This document shows positions 6,532 through 12,267 of a stretch of 12,267 nucleotides of DNA, piece by piece. The notes beneath the pieces were generated by a model that did not search any database, had not been told where the DNA came from, and saw only the letters and a list, made by a program, of their open reading frames with translations. A program made the position numbers and the translations under genes. The stretch covers positions 1 to 12,267 of the forward strand of contig SDVU01000570.1 of assembly GCA_016256075.1 (NCBI GenBank). Reading direction: 5' to 3'. Within the stretch, counting starts at the first letter, position 1. Every line of letters starts with the position of its first letter. This stretch comes from Dictyocoela muelleri (taxonomy: Eukaryota; Microsporidia).

Positions 6532-6687
6532 ATGTTTGAGTTTATATTTGATAAAATGTTACGTGTAGATTATTTAGCTGCCCGTTTAAGCTCTTATATT
6601 AGATATTTGATGAATAAAGCTAAAGATGTTGTTCAGCACAGTTATAAATGGCATATCTTACTCAAGTATTTAAATAGTTACGCATGA
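6532..6687 (+). CDS. Short ORF of 51 codons, unidentified, possible relic
   Basis: ATG to TGA, with the frame open upstream to a stop at 6505-6507. The peptide begins MFEFIFDKMLRVDYLAARLS and ends KWHILLKYLNSYA. It is less dominated by K, N, I and F than chance translation here and looks helical. No CCC or GGG motif lies in the last 15 bases before the ATG, unlike the long gene on the other strand. I do not recognise a family. It could be a fragment of an old gene or a chance frame. Confidence 0.25.
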   Translation: MFEFIFDKMLRVDYLAARLSSYIRYLMNKAKDVVQHSYKWHILLKYLNSYA

Positions 6688-7011
6688 AATATTTCCAATA
6701 AAAACTCAAATGTTTTTTTATTTGTTTAAACTCATTTGTATGTATACTTACTGTCGCCTTGTTATGATATAGTGTGTCAAAAATTCTCATGTCGATTAAG
6801 TTTTATATGCAAAGGCTTTGTATGTATATTTATTTTATTGCCTTTAAAAATAAAAAATTTTTTTCTGCATTTATAATTAGAACAGCATAGCAAACAGCAA
6901 ATATATATAAAGTCGTAAATTATGGCAAACAGATTGTTAAATGGCATAACGAAAATTTTGGTACTAGATATTCATATTATGATACTTAAAGGTATCCTTT
7001 GTGTTGTCAAA

Positions 7012-7033
7012 ATATATATATATATATATATAT
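7012..7033. repeat. (AT)n dinucleotide run
   Basis: About eleven uninterrupted AT units. Self-complementary, with no associated gene. Confidence 0.9.
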
Positions 7034-7182
7034 TAATTTATTGTTATCATTGATAGTAAGTTATATTCAATCATATTGGTTTATTTTTTTATAAAAATAT
7101 CTTTATGTTTGTATTACCAACCAAAATTTTAATCGGTAATACAGACCTGCTCAAAAAAATCTACTCATATTAGTAATCATAA

Positions 7183-7365
7183 GAAGTTATAATATTCTTT
7201 CGGTTTTCCGTAAACTTTTATTACGAATGTTTATTAGTGCTCTTCTATGAAGATCTAGTGTTGAAAGATTTAAGTGAAAAGAGTGGAATTTCAAAAGAGA
7301 AACAATTCGAATACCCAATTCAGCTTCTTTGGGAACATAAAATAGAAAAAAAAAGAGATTATTAA
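7183..7365 (+). pseudogene. Open frame of 60 codons without ATG, possible gene relic
   Basis: Bounded by TAA at 7180-7182 and TAA at 7363-7365, with no in-frame ATG. The translated tail (YEDLVLKDLSEKSGISKEKQ then FEYPIQLLWEHK) has a protein-like mixture including W, P, H and Q that random AT-rich DNA rarely gives. It ends 18 bases before the left flank of the SINE-like element. It could be the end of a broken gene or exon. No family recognised. Confidence 0.25.
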
Positions 7366-7382
7366 TATTTTTTAAATTTACT

Positions 7383-7392
7383 TAATATAAAT
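7383..7392. repeat. 10-bp target-site duplication, left (TAATATAAAT)
   Basis: Immediately precedes the GGGG that opens the tRNA-like head. The identical word at 7832-7841 follows the element. Confidence 0.65.
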
Positions 7393-7831
7393 GGGGTCAG
7401 ATAGCTCAGTGGTTAACACTCTTGAATATAAAACTTAAGTATCGTTATTCGAATCCCGGGACGTCATTCTTTAATAAATAATATGGAATGACATTAAGCG
7501 GTCATAACTATTTAATTATAGTATAAATACAGTTGTTCCAGTGTGGGATAGCTGATTAAGACTTGGTCTAATATTGCAATGAAGCAGAAAAGACTCTCCT
7601 AGATGCGTGGATGAGTGCGGCGACGTATCTCGGCAAAAAGTAGTAAAAAAAATCATGAAATCCCACTAATTATCTGTATCTTTGAATCAACGAATAAACG
7701 AAAATTGCGTATACAGCTGGGCTTCTGAGTAGCTTAGGAAGTGACTTATTATCATTACAATATAACCAAGGGTCACAGAACACGGTAAGAGTCAACTCTC
7801 TGTATTGGCAGTTATGTATGTTGTCAACATG
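7393..7831 (+). mobile_element. tRNA-derived SINE-like element, 439 bp
   Basis: The head (about 7393-7466) has the form of a tRNA. TAGCTCAGTGGT at 7402-7413 matches the pol III A box; TATTCGAATCC at 7446-7456 matches the B box except for its first two bases; and CTTGA/TTAAG form an anticodon-like stem. The T and acceptor stems do not pair well, so this is not a working tRNA. A richer-than-background body follows, with GTGGGAT at 7543-7549 complementary to ATCCCAC at 7660-7666, closing a folded domain of about 120 bases, and GTGAC/GTCAC further on. A 10-bp direct repeat abuts both ends. SINEs move using a LINE reverse transcriptase; none is visible here. The body matches no SINE I recognise. 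Confidence 0.65.
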
Positions 7832-7841
7832 TAATATAAAT
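7832..7841. repeat. 10-bp target-site duplication, right (TAATATAAAT)
   Basis: Exact match to 7383-7392. The words are A/T-only, but position and exactness support a duplication. Confidence 0.65.
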
Positions 7842-8064
7842 ACTTAAAATAAATATTTTATTTGTTATTGAAATTTTATTAAAAAATTCGTAAATTATAA
7901 AAGGCTCAGAATAATCGCAAGTGCTTCGAATAACCCACACGTGCGAAAAAAATTACTATTTTTAAGGGTATCCAATCACTTTACAAATAAAAAATAATCG
8001 AAATATTGAATATCTATATTTTAATCTATAACAAGTAGTTTTAAATAAACATAATTTTAAAAAT

Positions 8065-8070
8065 TTTATT
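8065..8070 (-). promoter_or_regulatory. AATAAA overlapping the stop codon
   Basis: On the minus strand the end of the gene reads AAATAAAATT, so the hexamer AATAAA contains the TAA stop. Very short 3' ends with poly(A) signals at or overlapping the stop codon are known in microsporidia. In DNA this rich in A/T, chance is a serious alternative. Confidence 0.4.
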
Positions 8071-10282
8071 TAAACGAAAAATTCTCATAATCAATTTTAT
8101 CCGAGTTATAAATCTTTTCTTCAAAAATATAGAGCAAGTCGTATAATGACAAATTAAATATTTCATTCAGTTCATCTTTTTCAAGATCCGGTAAAAAACT
8201 ACCATTTTTTCGTAAATAATATGTTTTAATACTTAACAAACTATAAGCAGCTAGATAGGGCTTTTTCATGTTTAAAAATTTTAGAAGTTCAAAAATGTAG
8301 AATACCCTTATATTTAAAATTCGTTTTGAAAATTCTGCGATATTCTGAACGTTATCAACCGATGGAAAATCATGTTTCAACAGTTCAAAATTATGTTTAA
8401 GGAACATTTTAAGAAATATACCTGAAATCCAATGTACATCTATTACATCATAATTGTCGATATTTGAATTATATAAAGAATTTATAATTTCGATTTCCGG
8501 GAAAATTATTGAAATATACGGATCATTGGCCGACTTTTGAAGAAATTTCTTGATTGATTTGGCCACTTTGTAAATAATAAGCTTTTCTTCTTCTTTTAGG
8601 GAGGGTATAATGAAATAAAATTTGCGATGTAGATTCAAAAGAATTTTATTTCTAAAACTACGATAATTATAAGAATTATTTGAAAATAGAGATATATAAT
8701 TAGCTTTTAGATCTTGACATTTATAATAAGTATCGGTTCCGATCATACTTTTCCTGAGAACTGCTTTGGCGATATTTAATGATTTTTCTCTATATTTTTC
8801 TTCAATCTCATTTATCAAATCAACAAGCTTGTACCTAATACATTTATTTTTACGGAAAGGGTTTCCATAAATATTTCCATGATCGTTAATATCAAGTGAT
8901 GACTCGTCTATTTTTACGAATTGATTTAAAATAACAGACCATATTATGTTTTTGTTTAGAATTTCTGAAATTGCCCCCTTTAAAAATCTATTTAGCATTC
9001 CAAATTTAGTACATGATCTATTTTTATAATATTTTTTTCTAATTAAAGATTTATCACAACCAACTGCTTCGGATTTGTCATTAATACTTACTTCAGTTTT
9101 ACCAGTTGCCGAAAATGTTGATTCGTTTAAATTTTCAGGATATTTTTGAGATTTATTATTTTTTTTTTCAGAAAATTCCGATTCCCTTTTTTTCATATTT
9201 TTAGAATCATTGTCATTTTTTCTTAAATCAGAAAAAATAGGGTATTTATTTTTTAAATCAGTTTCTTGTTCATTAACTATTGAACAATGCTTATATGAAG
9301 TTGATGGTTCGTTATTTAAATCTTGATTATCTTGAAAATAGAGTGGCATGAAATTTTTGAATTGTTGAGGGTTTTTATTTTTATCGCATTCATCATTATT
9401 ATTTTTAACAACACCATTGGGAAATAAGTTTGGAAAATTAAAAAATGGATTTTGAAGATCTGAATTTCTAGCCATTTCATTAATGCTTTGAGGTATAAGT
9501 GTGAAATTACATTCCTTAAATTTTTCTCGTTTTTGCAATTTTTCGCTAATTTGCATATTTGAATTTTCTATTTTAATTTCATTTTCTTCAGGTAAATTAA
9601 TTGCCAGATCTAAAAATTGATCAAAAATTGTCAAAAAATCAATTTGTTTTTTTTGTATTAATACCTGATTTTGAAGGATGATATCAAATTTAAAAAATTC
9701 GTTTTTTAAATTTTCAATTTCATTAAGTGTATTTATAAAATCATTAGAAAAACTCGGAATTTTTTGAGAAGGATTTTCATTCCTTGATTTGTAAATATCA
9801 TTTGGAAATCTTATTGCAGTTAGAGGAGATATATTTAAATTTGAGAAATCATTTTCAGAAATATCTTTAGGAAATATTTTATTAAATTCTTTATGTTTTT
9901 GAAATATAAAAACGGGCTTTTCGTTACTTGTATCTTTAATTTGATCGACGAGGTGTTTAACAGAAAGTTTATTTTTCATATCATGGTTAATTTCATTATA
10001 CTCATGTTTATTTCTTTTTATTGGAGTGTAATCAATACTATCAGAACTAATTGTTTTTGATTGTTTTGATGATGATTTATCAAGCGTGCTGTCAAATAAT
10101 TTAGAGTTTGTTTCAGAGGGATTTGTGTTACTACCTTGAGGAATGTTCGTGAATTCAGCAATTTCTTGACAGATTTCAGAAAATTCTCTTTTTCTTGTAA
10201 AAATCACTTGGTTGTTGATCATCTCTTCACTATTCTTGAGATCTGAGGTGTGAACGCAACAAATGATGTGAAGAATATTCAT
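8066..10282 (-). CDS. Hypothetical protein, 738 residues, low-complexity N-terminal half
   Basis: A single uninterrupted frame, by far the longest in the window. I do not recognise its family and assign no function. Residues 3-10 (ILHIICCV) are a short hydrophobic stretch that might be a weak signal peptide, though it is too short to be certain. Residues 15-420 are rich in N, K, S and E and look disordered, apart from a coiled-coil-like stretch at about 184-220. Residues about 426-725 look like an ordered helical domain with many aromatic residues (for example NRFLKGAISEILNK at 431-444, VHWISGIFLKMFLKH at 616-630 and FYIFELLKFLNMKKPYLAAY at 661-680). There are no evident zinc, kinase, DEAD-box or transmembrane motifs. 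The start was chosen because it is the only upstream ATG before a stop at 10367-10369 and CCC lies 6-8 bases before it. The next Met is residue 21. Confidence 0.88.
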   Translation of the reverse strand: MNILHIICCVHTSDLKNSEEMINNQVIFTRKREFSEICQEIAEFTNIPQGSNTNPSETNSKLFDSTLDKSSSKQSKTISSDSIDYTPIKRNKHEYNEINHDMKNKLSVKHLVDQIKDTSNEKPVFIFQKHKEFNKIFPKDISENDFSNLNISPLTAIRFPNDIYKSRNENPSQKIPSFSNDFINTLNEIENLKNEFFKFDIILQNQVLIQKKQIDFLTIFDQFLDLAINLPEENEIKIENSNMQISEKLQKREKFKECNFTLIPQSINEMARNSDLQNPFFNFPNLFPNGVVKNNNDECDKNKNPQQFKNFMPLYFQDNQDLNNEPSTSYKHCSIVNEQETDLKNKYPIFSDLRKNDNDSKNMKKRESEFSEKKNNKSQKYPENLNESTFSATGKTEVSINDKSEAVGCDKSLIRKKYYKNRSCTKFGMLNRFLKGAISEILNKNIIWSVILNQFVKIDESSLDINDHGNIYGNPFRKNKCIRYKLVDLINEIEEKYREKSLNIAKAVLRKSMIGTDTYYKCQDLKANYISLFSNNSYNYRSFRNKILLNLHRKFYFIIPSLKEEEKLIIYKVAKSIKKFLQKSANDPYISIIFPEIEIINSLYNSNIDNYDVIDVHWISGIFLKMFLKHNFELLKHDFPSVDNVQNIAEFSKRILNIRVFYIFELLKFLNMKKPYLAAYSLLSIKTYYLRKNGSFLPDLEKDELNEIFNLSLYDLLYIFEEKIYNSDKIDYENFSFK

Positions 10283-10287
10283 GATAA

Positions 10288-10290
10288 GGG
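10288..10290 (-). promoter_or_regulatory. CCC motif just upstream of the long gene's ATG
   Basis: The minus strand reads AAACAAACCCTTATC immediately before ATG. A CCC or GGG run within about 15 bases of the start is a known microsporidian start-proximal element. C runs are rare in this flanking DNA, so it supports both the chosen start and the organism assignment. Confidence 0.6.
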
Positions 10291-10357
10291 TTTGTTTGAT
10301 TTTTTTAGAAATGATGATTAAAAATTATTCGAGAAAAAATCAGTAGGTTTTCGGATC

Positions 10358-10371
10358 TAGTCCATAACTAT
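10358..10371. repeat. GGATCTAGTCCATA-type word, copy 1 (approximate)
   Basis: The GGATCTAGTCCATA word near here matches GGGTCTAGTCTATA near 10792-10806 in 12 of 14 positions, in direct orientation. The pair brackets the 214-bp foldback with about 100 bases on each side. It may mark an old flanking duplication or be chance. Confidence 0.3.
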
Positions 10372-10468
10372 GCCCCTTGATGTTACAATGATTTTTGCCT
10401 TATTATAAATATAAAGAAAAAAAATATTGCCTATAAATTACTTAAAATAAAAAATTGGGCTTTACCTC

Positions 10469-10682
10469 GTTCATACTGCTCAATTTTTTTTCGGAGAGAA
10501 AACAAAGAAGAACTTATATTAAAATATTATCATCTGATAAATCTTAAAATGTTTGCATTTTCTCATAAAAATAATAAAACATTTATGAAAAAATACAAAC
10601 ATTTTAAGATTTATCAGATGATAATACTTTAGTATTAGTTCTTCTTTGTTTTCTCTCCGAAAAAAAATTGAGCAGTATGAAC
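10469..10682. mobile_element. 214-bp near-perfect foldback upstream of the long gene
   Basis: Arms of 101 bases (10469-10569 and 10582-10682) pair at about 96 positions around a 12-base A/T loop. The ends are GTTCATACTGCTCAA and its complement. The outer half of each arm is nearly perfect and unusually rich in G and C for this region (TTCGGAGAG). No GGTnCTAC terminus is present, and no convincing target duplication flanks the arms. A 7-base AAAAATT occurs a few bases outside each end, but it is low complexity. It may be a MITE of another family or a transcribed hairpin. Its inner edge lies 187 bases upstream of the ATG of the 738-codon gene. Confidence 0.8.
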
Positions 10683-10919
10683 TTGGTGAAACAAAAATTG
10701 CATATCATCATTTAGATTTTTGTAACTCTAATGTTTTATCAAAACCTTTTTTAAAAAATAAACTTAAAAGATAAATAAATCAATAATTTTTGGGGGTCTA
10801 GTCTATATACTGAGGCATGAGTCATATACTGGGGTATGGATCGATTCCATCTCAATTATATTTTTTTAAAAAAACATAATGAATAATAAATAATTTTATA
10901 AATTATTGGAAAATAATTG
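10683..10919. other. Spacer with a 20-bp tandem pair
   Basis: GTCTATATACTGAGGCATGA and GTCATATACTGGGGTATGGA stand head to tail at about 10801-10840 and agree in most positions once a one-base shift is allowed. G-rich words are uncommon here. Otherwise A/T spacer with no gene seen. Confidence 0.5.
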
Positions 10920-10966
10920 GATCATGGGAAGTAAAAGCCCCATTGGTGCTTTTACTTCCCATGATC
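10920..10966. repeat. Perfect 19-bp hairpin (GATCATGGGAAGTAAAAGC)
   Basis: The arm at 10920-10938 is exactly complementary to 10948-10966 around the 9-base loop CCCATTGGT. It stands 50 bases before the start of the broken transposase. Its perfection in neutral-looking DNA implies recent origin or selection. It could be the remains of a foldback element, a transposon subterminal structure or a transcript terminator. It has no matching copy at the other side of the transposase. Confidence 0.8.
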
Positions 10967-11003
10967 ATCTCTAATAATTTTTTATTTGCAAAAAAATAAA
11001 TAG

Positions 11004-11007
11004 CCCC
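11004..11007 (+). promoter_or_regulatory. CCCC motif upstream of the transposase start
   Basis: TAGCCCCATATAAGG directly precedes the ATG at 11016, placing CCCC 8 bases upstream. This is the same start-proximal signal as before the 738-codon gene, and suggests the transposon's gene used the host's own start signal when it was active. Confidence 0.45.
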
Positions 11008-11015
11008 ATATAAGG

Positions 11016-11770
11016 ATGGCAGAAACAAATTTTTTACAACTCATCGATAGTATGAAGAAAAAGGATCTTTTATATTACCCATTTGATAACAAAACGATAC
11101 ACGACAAGATGAGTTGTGTACACTGCTCCTCTAATATGCGCCTAACAGAATTCGAAAGATCGGAACTGGTCATGAACTGGAGATGTTAAAACAATCAATG
11201 TATACATTTTCAAACAACTGTATCTTTAAGAAACGATAGTTTCTTTCAAAATAGCGCTCTTTCTATTAAAACGAATCTAAAAACTGTTTATTATTTGTTA
11301 TTAAAAGTTAAGCAATCCAATATAGTAGACGTCCCCGGTGTTTCTAGAAGAATTATTGGGAGTATCAAGCATAAGCTCATTAGTTACATTTGTGCCTTTT
11401 TTAAGAAGAGCCTATAAGATTTTGTGGTATTTCAAAGACCGTACATGTTGATGAGACAAAACTACTATAATGTAAAGTCGCATCGTGGTAGAACCAATAT
11501 GAATCCCGATTGGGCAATCACGATAGTGGACGTCAGTACATCGCCAGCACTAGGATATGCTGAGGTAGTACCAGAAAGAATTGCTGGTACTTTAATTCCT
11601 ATTGTAAAAAAGGGTTGTAAGACAAAAGTCTGTGATTCAGACTGATGAATGGAAGGGTTACAGCTCTCTATCTAAGAGAAATTATTACACTCACGACAAG
11701 ATTTGTCACAAAAACAATTTTGTAGATCCATTTAACGGAGTCCATACATAGAACGTAGAAAGCTATAATA
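11016..11770 (+). pseudogene. Broken Merlin/IS1595-type (ISXO2-like) DDE transposase
   Basis: Family signatures run in order. A zinc-ribbon-like N-terminus reads MSCVHC...NWRC...NQC; a helical segment follows (SLRNDSFFQNSALS, then VPGVSRRIIGSI); then SKTVHVDETKL with the first catalytic Asp; NVKSHRGRTNMNPDW; AITIVDVSTSPALGYAEVV; QTDEWKGYSSL with the second catalytic Asp; and NNFVDPFNGVHT...NVES with the third acidic residue. The relic is broken five times: a TAA at 11187-11189 inside the zinc ribbon, frame changes near 11412, 11462 and 11612, and a TAG at 11749-11751 where the family usually has Gln. Homology ends after NVESYNN, close to a GC-rich palindrome, so the C-terminal tail is lost. 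At about 250 codons it is otherwise near full length. The intact 73-codon frame at 11424-11645 is only one segment of it. Merlin elements are known from several microsporidia. Confidence 0.9.
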
Positions 11771-11774
11771 ATAT

Positions 11775-11795
11775 GTCGCGCGCTCAGCGCGCGAC
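11775..11795. repeat. GC-rich perfect palindrome (GTCGCGCGCTCAGCGCGCGAC)
   Basis: GTCGCGCGCT at 11775-11784 is exactly complementary to AGCGCGCGAC at 11786-11795, with one base between. It is the most GC-rich spot in the window and lies just after the transposase homology ends. It is followed by CTGCCCC. It may mark the junction with another inserted element, a strong stem in a transcript, or part of a transposon end. No copy was seen elsewhere in the window. Confidence 0.85.
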
Positions 11796-12108
11796 CTGCC
11801 CCAAAACCGAGAGTTTTTAATATTTCAACTTATATACTGTTATTTTTTTTAATTGATTTTTATTAATTTTATTGATTTTTATTAATTTTATTTTATTAAA
11901 TTTTTGTTGAAGTGGGAGTTGAACCAATTAGGTACTTGTCAATACAATTAAATCTAATGTCTAGGCAAATAAAGACAAAATATATGTATTTACTGATTAT
12001 TAATTAATTATTATTGTAAAATAACATTTATTCGTAATAACAGTATTTTTTAAAAAAAGTATATAAAATCTTGACTATATAATTTATGATATTACAAGTA
12101 TTTCATTA
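11796..12108. other. AT-rich spacer with a 19-bp perfect tandem pair
   Basis: ATTGATTTTTATTAATTTT occurs twice in succession at 11852-11870 and 11871-11889. A B-box-like word, GGTTCAACTCC on the minus strand at 11915-11925, has no fitting A box or cloverleaf. TATAAAA at 12062-12068 lies about 41 bases before the repeat-bearing reading frame. Nothing else recognisable. Confidence 0.6.
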
Positions 12109-12267
12109 ATGATTGAACAAATTTCAGAAAAGAATGGACAAATTTCAGAAAAGAATGAACAAATTTCAGAGAAGAATGGACAAATTTCAGAAAAGAATGG
12201 ACAGATTTCAGAAAAGAATGAACAGATTTCAGCAAAGAATGGACAGATTTCAGAAAAGAAAAGAAAA
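12109..12267 (+). CDS. Partial ORF of seven-residue repeats, open at the window edge
   Basis: From ATG the frame is open for 53 codons to the edge, with an upstream stop at 12064-12066. After MIEQ, the product is six copies of ISEKN(G/E)Q (one with A for E) and a final ISEKKRK. The differences between units include silent changes (CAA/CAG, GAA/GAG) as well as Gly/Glu and Glu/Ala swaps, which mildly favours this frame being translated. There is no CCC motif close to the ATG, so the true start could lie elsewhere or the protein may not be made. Low-complexity heptads rich in E, K, Q and S could form an extended or weakly coiled region. No function can be assigned. Confidence 0.45.
   Translation, partial: MIEQISEKNGQISEKNEQISEKNGQISEKNGQISEKNEQISAKNGQISEKKRK
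12121..12267. repeat. 21-bp minisatellite, seven units
   Basis: Seven consecutive units of ATTTCAGAAAAGAATGGACA plus A or G occur, all exactly 21 bases long. Changes are confined to a few positions, and the last unit diverges at its end. All three forward frames are free of stops inside the repeat, so openness alone does not prove coding. The array meets the window edge and may be longer. Confidence 0.95.

Larger units (their letters stand above)
6206..7382. other. AT-rich spacer with small hairpins and weak coding relics
   Basis: No clear gene. Noted structures are a perfect 9-bp hairpin at 6303-6325 (CCAAAATAT/ATATTTTGG), an AT dinucleotide run at 7012-7033, and an 8-bp perfect stem GTATTACC/GGTAATAC at 7111-7142. 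Two short open frames with less biased composition than their surroundings are listed separately. Confidence 0.6.

Noticed and set aside
7393-7466. A functional tRNA gene
   Set aside because: The A box is good and the B box near-consensus, but the T and acceptor stems do not pair and the anticodon loop would have nine bases. A SINE head explains it better.
10453-10700. 7-bp target duplication AAAAATT around the 214-bp foldback
   Set aside because: The words are low complexity and lie several bases outside the paired arms at unequal distances. Chance is likely in this sequence.
11775-11802. Helitron 3' end, because a GC-rich hairpin is typical there
   Set aside because: The hairpin is not followed at the usual distance by CTRR and then T, and no Helitron 5' TC end or Rep/helicase sequence is present.
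11905-11985. Possible minus-strand tRNA from the B-box-like word GGTTCAACTCC
   Set aside because: No A box at a suitable distance and no matching acceptor or T stem could be found.

Overview
This is an extremely AT-rich eukaryotic window that is poor in genes and crowded with repeats. It holds one long intact intronless gene (minus strand, 738 codons), the broken transposase of a Merlin/IS1595-type DNA transposon, and what looks like the start of a second gene running off the right edge. The long gene has a CCC motif a few bases before its ATG and an AATAAA that overlaps its stop codon. The transposase relic has CCCC at a similar distance before its start. Those signals, the base composition, the lack of introns and the Merlin-type transposase together suggest a microsporidian with an expanded, gene-poor genome (Hamiltosporidium- or Edhazardia-like). 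This is an inference, held at moderate confidence; no gene here fixes the species.

Layout. 1-305: an ATT microsatellite and the surviving right part of a foldback MITE. 306-920: AT-rich spacer with a possible coding scrap and a degenerate foldback. 918-6205: a very large imperfect palindrome whose arms are built almost entirely from short diverged tandem repeats. The arms contain arrays of about 20-22 bp (CATTATTATA type), about 23 bp (TTATAGACCCG type), about 14 bp (TTATTTTTCAACC type) and 48-49 bp. The same arrays recur in mirrored order and opposite orientation on the two sides of about 4.6 kb. The left arm is split by about 2.2 kb (1270-3450) holding hairpin-rich motifs, a direct duplication of part of the arm and a complete 295-bp foldback MITE. 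A second, 297-bp foldback MITE sits near the centre of the palindrome, inside the 48-49 bp array. Both full MITEs share a GGTnCTACnnCGG-type terminus and are flanked by 8-bp target duplications.

6206-8064: low-complexity spacer with two short open frames that may be gene relics, followed by a 439-bp tRNA-derived SINE-like element flanked by a 10-bp direct repeat. 8066-10282: the 738-codon gene, function not recognised. 10469-10682: a 214-bp near-perfect foldback lying just upstream of that gene. 10920-11795: a 19-bp perfect hairpin, the broken Merlin transposase, and a GC-rich perfect palindrome at the point where the transposase homology stops. 11796-12267: AT-rich spacer, then seven 21-bp repeats that read as a seven-residue protein repeat open to the edge.

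How the parts relate. The 8-bp duplications on the MITEs match the target size known for Merlin elements, so a Merlin transposase of this family is a plausible mobiliser, though the relic here is too damaged to act and its own ends were not found. The window reads as an intergenic graveyard in which short repeats were amplified, inverted and then used as targets by foldback elements and a SINE.
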